Source of the DNA: Mycolicibacterium rufum
Lineage (GTDB): Bacteria; Actinomycetota; Actinomycetes; Mycobacteriales; Mycobacteriaceae
Reading direction: 5' to 3'
Length of the DNA: 64,000 nucleotides
Assembly: GCF_022374875.2 (NCBI RefSeq)
Contig: NZ_CP092427.2
Span: 2,790,001-2,854,000 of the forward strand
In this document: positions 27,955 through 37,510 of the stretch, piece by piece
Layout of the letters: every line of letters begins with the position of its first letter
How positions within the stretch are numbered: the first letter of the stretch is position 1
Program-made: the position numbers and the translations under genes
Notes under the pieces: generated by a model
What the model was told of the DNA's origin: nothing
What the model saw: only the letters and a program-made list of their open reading frames with translations
Database searches by the model: none

Positions 27955-28332
27955 ATGACTGTCACCATCGCCTACGTGCTGTCCGGCCTGCTGGCCGCCG
28001 CCATCATCGCCATCGGCGCGCGCTTTCTCGTCGCACCGCGCGTCGCCGCCGCCGGGTACGGCGTGCAGCCGGACCTCGACGCGCGCCACGCCGGCGCCTA
28101 TCTGAGCGTCAAGGGCGTCCGCGACATCGCGACCGGGCTGATCGTCGCGATCCTGATGATCGCCGGCGCCACCCACCTCATCGGGTGGGTGGTGCTGGCC
28201 GCCACCGTGATCCCGATCGCCGACGCCATCATCGTGCTCCGCAACGACGGCTCGCCCGCCATCGCCTGGGGCGTGCACGGCGCGACCGCGGCGGTCATGC
28301 TCGTCACCTCGGCCCTGCTGCTGCTGTCCTGA
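27955..28332 (+). CDS. DUF4267-type small membrane protein (Rv0188-like)
   Basis: 125-aa protein with four membrane helices and the ARHAGAYLSVKGVRDIATGL motif typical of DUF4267. Orthologous position to Rv0188. Function unknown. Expressed from its own apparently repressed, leaderless promoter rather than from ilvD, since an operator-rich 70-bp gap separates it from the LysE gene. Confidence 0.75.
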   Translation: MTVTIAYVLSGLLAAAIIAIGARFLVAPRVAAAGYGVQPDLDARHAGAYLSVKGVRDIATGLIVAILMIAGATHLIGWVVLAATVIPIADAIIVLRNDGSPAIAWGVHGATAAVMLVTSALLLLS

Positions 28333-28353
28333 ACGGGAAGCCGTCGATCCGGA

Positions 28354-29334
28354 TCAGCGCGACGCGTCGTCGAGCGCCTTCTTCACGTCGGCCTGCGTCT
28401 CCTCGAGGAACGCGCCCAGTTCGGCACCGGCCAGGTAGGCGGTGGTGAACTGCCGCTGCTGGGCGATTCGCGTCCAGGTGGGCGTCCGCACCATCTCGCC
28501 GAGCACCTTCTGCCAGTAGGCAACGGCCTGCTCGGGCATGCCGGGCGGCCCGTAGAGCCCCCGCCAGTTCGACAGCGTCACGTCGAATCCCTGCTCGCGG
28601 GCGGTCGGGACGTCGACACCGGGCACCCGCTCCTCGGCCAACACCGCCAGTGCCCGCACCGTTCCGGCCGTGATCTCGTCGACGAACTCGCTGAGCCCGC
28701 CGACCGCCACAGGGATGTGGCCGGCGCGCAGCGCGGCGATCTGATCGCCGCCGCCCTCGAGCGGCGCGTAGCGCACCGCCGACGGGTCGCCGCCCGCGGC
28801 GGACACCAGCAGGTCGAACGGCGCCTCGTCGTCCTTGGCGGCACCGACGGCGAGGTCGCCGGGACGGGTCTTCGCGGCGGCCATCACGTCGCCGAGTGTC
28901 GCGAAAGGCGCGGCCGGATCGGCGATGACGACGAAGTACTCCGTCATCAGCCGGGCGATCATCGTGACGTCGCGGTAGCCGTAGGGGGACACACCCCGGA
29001 TCTGATTCATCATCATCGACAGCGACGTCACCGAGATCTGATCGTCGGCGCCGGCGTGCTGCTCGACCATCGCCGCAAGGGCATCGGCCCCGCTCCTGCC
29101 GGGCCGGTTCACCACGGTGAGCGGCACGTCGACCAGCTTCTCGCTGCGCAGCGCCTCGACGACCGACCGCAGCGTCAGATCGAAGCCACTCCCGGGACCG
29201 GCGCCGGCGATCATCGTGATCGGCGCCGACGGATACCGCGCCGGCTCTGAGACCGGTTGCGCGCGTTGGCATCCCGCGACGAGCAGAACGGCCGTCATCA
29301 GAGCGCCGATCGCGGACCGGCGGAACAGACACAT
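28354..29334 (-). CDS. Tripartite tricarboxylate transporter (TctC/Bug-type) binding lipoprotein, orphan
   Basis: 326-aa lipoprotein (lipobox VAGC, Cys about 22) with the Bug/TctC fold: YPSAPITMIAGAGPGSGFDLTLR near the N-terminus and a glycine-rich NRPGRSGADAL loop. These proteins bind carboxylates outside the membrane and hand them to TctA/TctB permeases. No tctA or tctB lies in the window, so it is an orphan receptor or sensor. 62 bp upstream of it on the same strand is the end of glpK (copy 1). Confidence 0.82.
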   Translation of the reverse strand: MCLFRRSAIGALMTAVLLVAGCQRAQPVSEPARYPSAPITMIAGAGPGSGFDLTLRSVVEALRSEKLVDVPLTVVNRPGRSGADALAAMVEQHAGADDQISVTSLSMMMNQIRGVSPYGYRDVTMIARLMTEYFVVIADPAAPFATLGDVMAAAKTRPGDLAVGAAKDDEAPFDLLVSAAGGDPSAVRYAPLEGGGDQIAALRAGHIPVAVGGLSEFVDEITAGTVRALAVLAEERVPGVDVPTAREQGFDVTLSNWRGLYGPPGMPEQAVAYWQKVLGEMVRTPTWTRIAQQRQFTTAYLAGAELGAFLEETQADVKKALDDASR

Positions 29335-29396
29335 GAGACGCCATTCTCGCCGACGAGGGCGCCGATCACCGGGAGGCGAGCGCACCTGCGCGTTGG

Positions 29397-30914
29397 CTAC
29401 CGCTCCGCGGTCGCGGCGGCCTCGTCGACCGTCAGCGCCCGGGCCACGGCCGAGCGCCACCCGGCGCTCTCCCGCCGGCGCAGCCGCGCGTCCATGTCCG
29501 GGTACCACGCCGCGGCGACATGGCGGTGGCTGCGCAGGGCGGCCCGATCGGGCCAGAACCCCATCGCGAGCCCGGCGGCGTAGGCCGCGCCCAACGACAC
29601 CGTCTCGGACACGAAGGGGCGCATCACCGGCACGTCGAGCACGTCGGCGACGAACTGCATGAGCAGATGGTTCGACGTCATCCCGCCGTCGACGGCCAGC
29701 CGCGCCAGAGGCACCCCGGAGTCGGTCGTCATCGCGTTCACCACCTCCCACGTCTGCCACGCCACAGCCTCGAGCACCGCGCGGGCCAGGTGCCCCCGGG
29801 TGATGTACGACGTGAGCCCGACGACGATGCCGCGCGCCTCGGAATCCCAGTGCGGGGCGAAGATTCCGGAGAACGCGGGCACGATGTAGCAGCCGCCGTT
29901 GTCCTCGACGGTCCGGGCCAGCGTCTCGATCTGCGGCGCCGTGCCGATGACGCCCAGCGAATCGCGGAACCACTGGACCAGCGACCCGGCCACCGCGATG
30001 GGCCCCTCCAGCGCGTACATGGTCTCCATGCCCGGCGCCGCGTAGGCGACCGTGGACAGCAGGCCGTGCTCCGAGCGCACGATCGAGGTGCCGACGTTCA
30101 TCAGCAGGAAGGCGCCGGTGCCGTACGTGCACTTGGCGTCGCTGGGTTCGAAGCACAGCTGACCGAACAGGGCGGCCTGCTGATCGCCCAGCGCCGCGGC
30201 GATCGGCACTCCGGGGACGACGGTGGCGCAGCGGCCGTACACCTCCCCGTTCGACACGATCCGGGGCATCATCGCCTCCGGAATGTCGAAGTGCCCCAGT
30301 AACTTCGAACTCCACTGCAACGTGTGCAGATCCATCAGCAGGGTCCTGCTGGCGTTGGTGACGTCGGTGACGTGGACGCCGCCCTTCGGTCCGCCGGTCA
30401 GATTCCAGATCAGCCAGGTCTCCAGCGTGCCGAACAGTACGTCACCTCGCCGGGCCCGGGATTCGAGACCGCGAACGTTGTCCAGAAGCCACCGCAGCCG
30501 CGGCGCGGCGAAGTAGGTGGCCGGATCGAGCTCCGCGATGCGCCGGAAATCCTCGGCGTGCGAAGCGATCTGGTCGACCACCGGCCCGGACCGGGTGTCC
30601 TGCCAGGTGATCGCCGGCGCCACCGGCCGGCCCGTGCGGCGGTCCCACACCACCGTGGTCTCGCGCTGGTTGGCGATCCCGAGCGCGACGACGTGGGACC
30701 GGTCCAGCCCCGCCGCCTTCAGCGCCTCAGGCACGACGCGGCGCACGTTGCGCCACAACTCGAGGGCATCCTGTTCGGCCCACCCAGGCTGCGGGAAGCT
30801 CTGGCGTTGCTCGCGCTGGGCGATGGCGAGCATTCGGGCGCGCCGATCGAACACCATGCAGCGCGCCGACGTGGTGCCGAGGTCGACCGTCGCGATCACG
30901 CGTTGGTCGCTCAC
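29397..30914 (-). CDS. glpK: Glycerol kinase (copy 1), FGGY family
   Basis: 505-aa FGGY kinase that makes sn-glycerol-3-phosphate from glycerol and ATP. Motifs: ATP-binding DLGTTSARCMVFD (start), WQDTRS, the FGGY signature 1 region GTLETWLIWNLTGG, YGTGAFLLMN, and GGMTSNHLLMQFVADVLDVPV near the end. Same length as copy 2 but clearly diverged from it; relaxed specificity for another polyol is possible. Its GTG overlaps the gylR stop (GTGA), so regulator and kinase are co-translated. Confidence 0.83.
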   Translation of the reverse strand: MSDQRVIATVDLGTTSARCMVFDRRARMLAIAQREQRQSFPQPGWAEQDALELWRNVRRVVPEALKAAGLDRSHVVALGIANQRETTVVWDRRTGRPVAPAITWQDTRSGPVVDQIASHAEDFRRIAELDPATYFAAPRLRWLLDNVRGLESRARRGDVLFGTLETWLIWNLTGGPKGGVHVTDVTNASRTLLMDLHTLQWSSKLLGHFDIPEAMMPRIVSNGEVYGRCATVVPGVPIAAALGDQQAALFGQLCFEPSDAKCTYGTGAFLLMNVGTSIVRSEHGLLSTVAYAAPGMETMYALEGPIAVAGSLVQWFRDSLGVIGTAPQIETLARTVEDNGGCYIVPAFSGIFAPHWDSEARGIVVGLTSYITRGHLARAVLEAVAWQTWEVVNAMTTDSGVPLARLAVDGGMTSNHLLMQFVADVLDVPVMRPFVSETVSLGAAYAAGLAMGFWPDRAALRSHRHVAAAWYPDMDARLRRRESAGWRSAVARALTVDEAAATAER

Positions 30915-31678
30915 CGCGCCGACTCGAGGGTCAGCATCACCGCGGTGGCTGCCTGCCGAAGACCCTCCAGCAGATCGTCTCGCGGTGCCCCGTCGCCGTG
31001 GAGCAACTCCTCCGGGGCGCCGTGCAGCGCGATCGCCGCCACCGTCGAGCGACGACCGTGCACGGGGACTGCGATGTCGGCGGAGTCCGGGTCGCATTCG
31101 CCGTCGGCCGTCGCGACCCCCTCCGCCCTGATCCGTGTCACCGTCGCGGCCAGCCGCGACCGGTTCACCGACGTCCTGCGGGTGAACCGATCCAGCGTGA
31201 GATTGCGCAGAAGCCGTTCGCGCAGAGGCGAATACGCGAGCACGAGCTTGCCGCACCCGGTCGCGTGCAGAGGCAGGCGCTCACCGACCCGCAGGGTCTG
31301 GCGCCGGTCGTCGGGCCGGAACACGTGGTGCACGATCTCGGCCTCCTGGCCGTCGAGCATCGTGAGCAGCACCTCCATGCCGGTGCCCAGCGCCAGCGCG
31401 TCCGCCCACGGCATCGCCGCCGAGCGCAGGTCGTTGCCGTCCAGTTCCACGATCTCGTGCGAGACGAGCCGCGGGCCCGGCGAATAGTCGCCGGTGTCGT
31501 CGTCCTGATCGAGGTACTCGAGATCGACCAGGGTGCGCAGGATGCCGTGCGTGGTGGTCTTGGACAGCCCCACCTCCTGCGCGATCTCCCGCAACTGCAG
31601 CGCACGGCCGCTGCGTTCGACGAGGTCGGTGATCGCGGTCGCGCGGACGATGGCCTGGATGGGACCGGGCATGCGCAT
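30911..31678 (-). CDS. gylR: GylR-type IclR regulator of glycerol genes
   Basis: 255-aa IclR-family protein: winged helix (about 8-65, with LREIAQEVGLSKTTTHGILRTL), linker, and C-terminal effector domain with LPLHATGCGKLVLA and the DIAVPV segment. It sits between two glycerol operons and faces glpF, as gylR does upstream of glpFKD in M. smegmatis. The ATG at 31678 is chosen; a longer frame would run through the operator at 31717-31733. Effector presumably glycerol or glycerol-3-phosphate (inference). Confidence 0.8.
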   Translation of the reverse strand: MRMPGPIQAIVRATAITDLVERSGRALQLREIAQEVGLSKTTTHGILRTLVDLEYLDQDDDTGDYSPGPRLVSHEIVELDGNDLRSAAMPWADALALGTGMEVLLTMLDGQEAEIVHHVFRPDDRRQTLRVGERLPLHATGCGKLVLAYSPLRERLLRNLTLDRFTRRTSVNRSRLAATVTRIRAEGVATADGECDPDSADIAVPVHGRRSTVAAIALHGAPEELLHGDGAPRDDLLEGLRQAATAVMLTLESAR

Positions 31679-31716
31679 GCTCCTGACTGGCGCTGAGACG
31701 AGGGCCACGGCGCTCC

Positions 31717-31733
31717 GTTCGACATTGTCGAAC
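31717..31733. promoter_or_regulatory. Perfect palindrome, likely GylR operator
   Basis: GTTCGAC-ATT-GTCGAAC, 7-bp arms and a 3-bp spacer, in the 150-bp gap between gylR and glpF. Its form fits IclR-family sites and the GylR boxes reported upstream of the M. smegmatis glpFKD operon (recalled, not checked). Could control both directions. Confidence 0.6.
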
Positions 31734-31828
31734 AACGACGGTTGATGCAAGTCACACCGCGTCCTTACGTTCGCAACACGTCACCAATCGAGTGCCCTTT
31801 CCGGGACGACACGCATACGGAGGAAGCG

Positions 31829-32674
31829 ATGACTGCATCGGTAAAAGCGAAGAACCCCTTACTCGGGGAACTGTCCGGCGAGTTGCTGGGCACCGCGATC
31901 CTGGTCCTGTTCGGCTGCGGGGTCGTGGCCCAGGTGATCACCGGAGGGTTCCCCGACTTGGTCACCTCGGGCGACCACAACTCGATCGCCTTCGGATGGG
32001 GCCTGGGCGTCACGATGGCCGTCTTCGTCGCGGGCCGCATCAGCGGCGCCCACCTGAATCCGGCGGTCACCGTGGCGCTGACGGTCTTTCGCGGTTTCGA
32101 GCGCCGGAAGGTGTTGCCGTACATCGCGGCTCAGATGGCCGGCGCGCTGATCGGGGCGCTCGTCGTGCGTTTCGTCTACGCCGACCAGATCGCCGCGGTG
32201 GACGCCGGACACACCAAGGCCACCCAGGGCATCTTCTCCACGTCGCCGGGCGAGGGCGTCTCGATCCTGACGGCGTTCTCCGACCAGATCGTCGGCACCG
32301 CGCTGCTGGTCATGGTGATCTTCGCGCTGACCAGCGCGGTGAACAATCCTCCGCTGGCCAACACCGCACCACTGATCATCGGCCTGCTGGTGGTCGCCAT
32401 CGGCATGGCGTGGGGCACCAACGCCGGCTACGCGATCAACCCGGCGCGCGACTTCGGTCCCCGGCTGGCGTCCTGGATCACCGGCTATCAGGACGCGATG
32501 TTCTCGGCCAACGGCCCCGAACTGTACTTCTGGGTGCCGATCGTCGCGCCGATCATCGGCGGCCTGCTCGGCGGGGCGTTGTTCGTGTACTGCATCGAGA
32601 GGTTCCTCCCCGCCACCGCAGACCAACCCCAGGAGATCGGTGTGGAGCAACCCGCCGCGCTTCCCGACCGCTGA
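31829..32674 (+). CDS. glpF: Glycerol uptake facilitator (aquaglyceroporin)
   Basis: 281-aa major intrinsic protein with six membrane helices and both pore motifs: NPA in SGAHLNPAVTVALT and in AINPARDFGPRL, the Asp after the second NPAR being diagnostic of glycerol facilitators. Passes glycerol passively; trapping is by GlpK. The ATG at 31829 has a GGAGG ribosome binding site 6 nt upstream. First gene of glpF-glpK-glpD. Confidence 0.93.
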   Translation: MTASVKAKNPLLGELSGELLGTAILVLFGCGVVAQVITGGFPDLVTSGDHNSIAFGWGLGVTMAVFVAGRISGAHLNPAVTVALTVFRGFERRKVLPYIAAQMAGALIGALVVRFVYADQIAAVDAGHTKATQGIFSTSPGEGVSILTAFSDQIVGTALLVMVIFALTSAVNNPPLANTAPLIIGLLVVAIGMAWGTNAGYAINPARDFGPRLASWITGYQDAMFSANGPELYFWVPIVAPIIGGLLGGALFVYCIERFLPATADQPQEIGVEQPAALPDR

Positions 32675-32734
32675 CCCCGACCACTGACCCCGATCACTCC
32701 TTCCGACATTTCCTTCTCCAGAAAGGCCGTTCCC

Positions 32735-34252
32735 ATGCCCGAATTCATCGGATCCGTCGACCAAGGCACCACCAGCACCCGCTTCATGGTGTTCGACCAC
32801 GGCGGCAACGTGATCGCCGCACACCAGCTCGAACACGAGCAGATCCTGCCCCAGGCCGGCTGGGTGGAACACAACCCGGTGGAGATCTGGGAGCGCACCT
32901 CCTCGGTCATCCAGACGGCGCTGGGCAAGGCAGGGCTGTGCAGCAGCGACCTCGCCGCGATGGGCATCACCAACCAGCGTGAGACGACGGTGGTGTGGAA
33001 CAAGCGAACAGGCCGGCCCTACTACAACGCGATCGTGTGGCAGGACACCCGCACCGACCGGATCGCCAGCGCGCTGGAGGCCCAGGGGCACGGCGAGACG
33101 ATCCGGCACAAGGCCGGCCTGCCGCCGGCGACCTACTTCTCCGGCGGCAAGATCAAGTGGATCCTCGAGAACGTCGACGGCGTGCGCGAAGCGGCCGAAC
33201 GCGGCGAGGCGCTGTTCGGCAACACCGACAGCTGGTTGCTGTGGAAGTTGACCGGCGGCAGCCACGGTGGCGTGCACGTCACCGACGTGACCAACGCGAG
33301 CCGCACGATGCTGATGAACCTGGAGACCCTCGACTGGGACGACGAACTGCTGAAGCTGTTCGGGATTCCGCGGCAGATGCTCCCCGACATCGTCCCGTCG
33401 TCCTCCCCGGAGCCCTACGGCATGACGCTCGAGGACGGGCCGCTGGGCGGCCAGGTGCCGCTGACCGGCGCGCTCGGTGACCAGCAGGCCGCCACGGTCG
33501 GACAGGTGTGCTTCGCCCCCGGCGAAGCCAAGAACACCTACGGCACCGGCAATTTCATGCTGATCAACACCGGCACCGACATCGTGCGCTCGAAGTCCGG
33601 ACTGCTCACCACGGTCGCCTACAAGCTCGGCGACGAGGACGCCGTCTACGCACTGGAGGGCTCGATCGCCGTCACCGGCTCAGCCGTGCAGTGGCTCCGC
33701 GACCAACTCGGGATCATCAGCGGCGCAGCACAATCCGAGGTACTGGCCCGCCAGGTGGAGGACAACGGCGGCGTCTACTTCGTGCCCGCGTTCTCCGGGC
33801 TGTTCGCCCCGCACTGGCGCTCCGACGCCCGGGGTGCGATCGTCGGGCTGTCCCGGTTCAACACCAACGCCCACGTGGCCCGCGCGACGTTGGAGGCGAT
33901 CTGCTATCAGAGCCGCGACGTCGTCGAGGCGATGGAGGCCGACTCCGGGGTGCACCTGGAGGTGCTCAAGGTCGACGGCGGCATCACCGCGAACAACCTG
34001 TGCATGCAGATCCAGGCCGACGTCCTGGGTGTCGACGTGGTCAAGCCCGTCGTCGCCGAGACCACCGCGCTCGGCGCGGCCTACGCGGCCGGGCTGGCGG
34101 TCGGCTTCTGGAAGGACACCGACGAGCTGCGCAAGAACTGGCTCGAGGACAAGCGGTGGCAGCCGCAGTGGTCCGACGAGCAGCGCCAGACCGGCCACGC
34201 CCAGTGGAGCAAGGCCGTGTCGCGCACGCTCGACTGGGTGGACGTCAGCTGA
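32735..34252 (+). CDS. glpK: Glycerol kinase (copy 2), in glpFKD operon
   Basis: 505-aa glycerol kinase with the full set of family motifs: [15 protein letters not shown] at the start, [20 protein letters not shown], and the late [22 protein letters not shown] signature. Preceded by an AGAAAGG ribosome binding site. It sits between glpF and glpD, so this is the main catabolic glycerol kinase; copy 1 beyond gylR is the accessory one. Confidence 0.95.
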   Translation: MPEFIGSVDQGTTSTRFMVFDHGGNVIAAHQLEHEQILPQAGWVEHNPVEIWERTSSVIQTALGKAGLCSSDLAAMGITNQRETTVVWNKRTGRPYYNAIVWQDTRTDRIASALEAQGHGETIRHKAGLPPATYFSGGKIKWILENVDGVREAAERGEALFGNTDSWLLWKLTGGSHGGVHVTDVTNASRTMLMNLETLDWDDELLKLFGIPRQMLPDIVPSSSPEPYGMTLEDGPLGGQVPLTGALGDQQAATVGQVCFAPGEAKNTYGTGNFMLINTGTDIVRSKSGLLTTVAYKLGDEDAVYALEGSIAVTGSAVQWLRDQLGIISGAAQSEVLARQVEDNGGVYFVPAFSGLFAPHWRSDARGAIVGLSRFNTNAHVARATLEAICYQSRDVVEAMEADSGVHLEVLKVDGGITANNLCMQIQADVLGVDVVKPVVAETTALGAAYAAGLAVGFWKDTDELRKNWLEDKRWQPQWSDEQRQTGHAQWSKAVSRTLDWVDVS

Positions 34253-34288
34253 TCGCCACCCGACATCTTCGATCCGAAAGGTCCACTC

Positions 34289-36010
34289 ATGCAATCGTTT
34301 CCCCTCTCACCACACCACCGTGACGTCGCGCTGGCCGACATGGCGGACACACCGCTGGACATCCTGATCATCGGCGGCGGCGTGGTCGGCGCGGGCGCCG
34401 CGCTCGACGCCGCCACCCGCGGGCTGCGCACCGGGCTGGTCGAGGCCCGTGACCTCGCCTCCGGCACGTCGAGCCGCTCCAGCAAGCTGATCCACGGCGG
34501 CCTGCGCTACCTGGAGATGCTCGACTTCAGGCTGGTCGCCGAGGCGCTGTCCGAACGCGGGCTGATGCTCGAGAAGCTGGCGCCGCATCTGGTCCGGCCC
34601 GTGAAGTTCCTCTACCCGCTCAAGCACCGCGGCTGGGAGCGGCTGTACCTCGGCGCCGGGCTCGCGCTCTACGACGCGATGTCCAAGGCGTCCGGGCACG
34701 GCGCCGGGGTGCCGCTGCACCGGCACCTGACCCGCCGCGGCGCGCTGCGCGCAGCGCCGTCGTTGAGCAAGGACGCCCTCGTCGGGGCCCTGCAGTACTA
34801 CGACGCCCAGGTCGACGACGCCCGGCACACCATGACCATCGCCCGGACCGCGGCCGCCTACGGCGCGCGGGTCGCCACCCGCACCCGCGTGGTCGACCTG
34901 ATCCGCGAGGGTGAGCGGGTCACCGGCGCCCGTGTGGTGGACCTGGAGTCCGGTCGCGAGCACACCATCCGGGCGCGGCAGGTCATCAACGCCACCGGTG
35001 TGTGGACCGACGACACCCAGACGCTGGCCAACGAGCGCGGTCAGTTCCACGTGCGCTCGAGCAAGGGCATCCACCTGGTGGTGCCGCGGGACCGCATCCG
35101 GTCCTCGACCGGGATCATCCTGCGCACCGAGACGTCGGTGCTGTTCGTCATCCCCTGGGGCCGGCACTGGATCATCGGTACCACCGACACCGACTGGTCG
35201 CTGGACAAGGCCCACCCGGCCGCGAGCCAGAGGGACATCCGCTACCTGCTCGACCAGGTGAACGCGGTGCTGCGGACGCCGCTCACCGAGGCCGACGTCG
35301 AGGGGGTGTTCGCGGGGTTGCGGCCGTTGCTCGCGGGCGAGAGCGCCGACACCTCCGCGCTGTCACGTGAACACGCTGTCGCGCACAGTGTTCCGGGTCT
35401 GGTGGTGATCGCCGGCGGCAAGTACACCACCTACCGGGTGATGGCCAAGGACGCCGTCGACGAGGCCGTGCACGGCCTGGGCGAGACCTTCGACCGGCGG
35501 ATCCCCGGCTGCATCACCGACGACGTCCCGCTGCTGGGCGCCGAGGGATACCGGGCGATGTGGAACGCCCGGGCGCAGCTGGCTGCTGATTCCGGCCTCA
35601 GCGACGCGCGCATCGCGGCGCTGTTGAACCGGTACGGCTCGATGACCACCGAGATCCTCGCCCTCATCCGAGAGGACCCCTCGTTGGGTGAGCCGCTGGC
35701 GGCCGCCGACGACTACCTGCGCGCCGAGGTGGTGTACGGCACCACCCACGAGGCCGCCCTGCATCTGGACGACGTGCTGTGCCGGCGTACGCGCATCTCG
35801 ATCGAGACGTTCGACCGCGGCACCGAATCCTGCTCGGAGGTGGCCGATCTGATGGCTCCGGTGCTGGGCTGGTCCGCCGAGCAGAAGGAGCGGGAGATCG
35901 CGCACTACCTGGCCCGCGTCGCCGCCGAGCGGGAGAGCCAGGCGATGCCCGACGACGAGACCGCCGACGGTGCGCGTCTGGGCGCCGCGGACATCGTGCC
36001 GGTCAGCTGA
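34289..36010 (+). CDS. glpD: Aerobic glycerol-3-phosphate dehydrogenase
   Basis: 573-aa membrane-associated FAD enzyme that oxidises glycerol-3-phosphate to dihydroxyacetone phosphate and feeds electrons to menaquinone. FAD dinucleotide-binding motif IIGGGVVGAGAALDAATRG (about 27-45), the GlpD signatures SSRSSKLIHGGLRYLE and GGKYTTYRVMAKDAVD, and a C-terminal helical domain. AAAGG ribosome binding site before the ATG. Last gene of the glp operon; converges on the symporter gene. Confidence 0.95.
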   Translation: MQSFPLSPHHRDVALADMADTPLDILIIGGGVVGAGAALDAATRGLRTGLVEARDLASGTSSRSSKLIHGGLRYLEMLDFRLVAEALSERGLMLEKLAPHLVRPVKFLYPLKHRGWERLYLGAGLALYDAMSKASGHGAGVPLHRHLTRRGALRAAPSLSKDALVGALQYYDAQVDDARHTMTIARTAAAYGARVATRTRVVDLIREGERVTGARVVDLESGREHTIRARQVINATGVWTDDTQTLANERGQFHVRSSKGIHLVVPRDRIRSSTGIILRTETSVLFVIPWGRHWIIGTTDTDWSLDKAHPAASQRDIRYLLDQVNAVLRTPLTEADVEGVFAGLRPLLAGESADTSALSREHAVAHSVPGLVVIAGGKYTTYRVMAKDAVDEAVHGLGETFDRRIPGCITDDVPLLGAEGYRAMWNARAQLAADSGLSDARIAALLNRYGSMTTEILALIREDPSLGEPLAAADDYLRAEVVYGTTHEAALHLDDVLCRRTRISIETFDRGTESCSEVADLMAPVLGWSAEQKEREIAHYLARVAAERESQAMPDDETADGARLGAADIVPVS

Positions 36011-36031
36011 CCGGCATCCGGCCGGGCGGCG

Positions 36032-37501
36032 CTACCGGGCGTCGACCCGGTCGGCGTGCTCCCGGCCGGCCAGCCGGGCGTCCCACTCGGCGAGCACCTC
36101 GGGGGAGGTGCGCGGCGTCGCCAGGCTCGCGACCACGTACACCACCAGGCTGGCGGCCAGCCCGTAGTAGATGGGTTCGTTGGCCAGCACGTCGCCGACG
36201 ATCACCATCGTGCCGAGCGTGACGACGGTACCCACCGCCATCGACCAGAGCGCCCCCGCGCCGGTGGCCCGCTTCCACAGGAACCCGCCCAGGATGGCGA
36301 CCAACAGTCCGCCGACGAGGATGTCGTAGGCGATCGTCAGCGCGGCCACCACGTCGTTGAGCAGCGCGGCGATCACGATCACCACGATGCCGAGGACCAC
36401 CACGTACATCCGGTCGGAATGCACGTCCCGCTCGGCGTCCCGGTCGGTGTCCGGGGTGCGGCCGATCATCCTCTGCAGCAACGGTTTCACGTCCGTACGG
36501 GTCACGGTCGCGGTGGCGATCAGGGCGCCCGACGCGGTGGACATCATCGCCGCGACCGCCGCGGCGAGCACCAGCCCGCTGATCCCCACCGGCAGGATGC
36601 TCTCGGCGATCTGGGCGTAGACGTCGTCCTTGGCCTCGATGTCGGGCAGGAACGTCGACGCCGCCATGCCGATCACCGCTCCGGCGACGCCGTAGAGCAC
36701 GCAGTACAGCGCCGCGGTGGTGCCGCCCCACTTGGCGACCTGCGGCGAGCGCGCGGTGAACACCCGCTGCCAGATGTCCTGGCCGATCAGCATGCCGAAG
36801 CTGTACACCACGAAAAACGTGATGATGGTGGGCATTCCGATGGCCCCCAGGTCGAACACCGCGTCGCCGGCGCGTTCCCGGATGCCGGCGAAGCCGCCCG
36901 CCTTGCTCAGCGTGAACGGCAGCAGCAGCGCGAAGATGCCGATGGTCTTGAGGATGAACTGCACCATGTCGGTCAGCGTGATCGACCACATGCCGCCGAT
37001 CGAGGAGTACAGCATCACCACCGCGCCGCCGATGATCACCGACACCGTGCGGTCGGTGCCGAACAGGACGTTGAACACCGTCGCGTAGGCGATCGTGGAC
37101 GTCACCGACAGCATCAGCGTGTAGGCGGCCATCACCAGGCCGGACGACGACGTCGCGTCCATGCCGTAGCGCAGCCGCAGCATCTGCGCGACGGTGTAGA
37201 CCTTCAGCCGCTGGATGCGGCCGGCGAAGAACAGGCTGAGCGCGAGCAGGCCGACCGCGATGGAGACGACCAGCCACATCCCCGACAGCCCCCACTTGTA
37301 GCCGAGGCCAACACCGCCGACGGTCGACGCGCCGCCGAGCACCACGGCGGCCATCGTGCCGGTGTACAGGGTCGGGCCCAGCCGCCGCCCGGCGACCAGG
37401 AAGTCGGCCGAATCCTTGGTTCTGGTCTTGCCCCAGAACCCGAACGCCAGCATGGCGAGGAGGTAGACGACGATGATCGCGATGTCGAGCGGCTTGCCCA
37501 T
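36032..37501 (-). CDS. Sodium:solute symporter (SSS family)
   Basis: 489-aa symporter with about 13 helices. Family features include GRRLGPTLYTGTMAAVVLGGAST in helix 2-3 and the sodium-site ALLAAAVAAMMSTASGALIATATV region (about 330). Related to proline/pantothenate/carboxylate symporters; substrate not predictable. ATG has an AGGAG site 6 nt upstream. It follows the ThDP enzyme gene by 9 nt on the same strand, so the pair probably imports and decarboxylates a 2-oxo acid or similar (inference). Confidence 0.85.
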   Translation of the reverse strand: MGKPLDIAIIVVYLLAMLAFGFWGKTRTKDSADFLVAGRRLGPTLYTGTMAAVVLGGASTVGGVGLGYKWGLSGMWLVVSIAVGLLALSLFFAGRIQRLKVYTVAQMLRLRYGMDATSSSGLVMAAYTLMLSVTSTIAYATVFNVLFGTDRTVSVIIGGAVVMLYSSIGGMWSITLTDMVQFILKTIGIFALLLPFTLSKAGGFAGIRERAGDAVFDLGAIGMPTIITFFVVYSFGMLIGQDIWQRVFTARSPQVAKWGGTTAALYCVLYGVAGAVIGMAASTFLPDIEAKDDVYAQIAESILPVGISGLVLAAAVAAMMSTASGALIATATVTRTDVKPLLQRMIGRTPDTDRDAERDVHSDRMYVVVLGIVVIVIAALLNDVVAALTIAYDILVGGLLVAILGGFLWKRATGAGALWSMAVGTVVTLGTMVIVGDVLANEPIYYGLAASLVVYVVASLATPRTSPEVLAEWDARLAGREHADRVDAR

Positions 37502-37510
37502 GGTGAACTC

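Noticed and set aside
29335..30315. Upstream extension of the tctC-like frame into glpK
   Set aside because: The added residues are antisense-like low-complexity sequence inside the glycerol kinase gene; the lipoprotein signal at 29334 fixes the true start.
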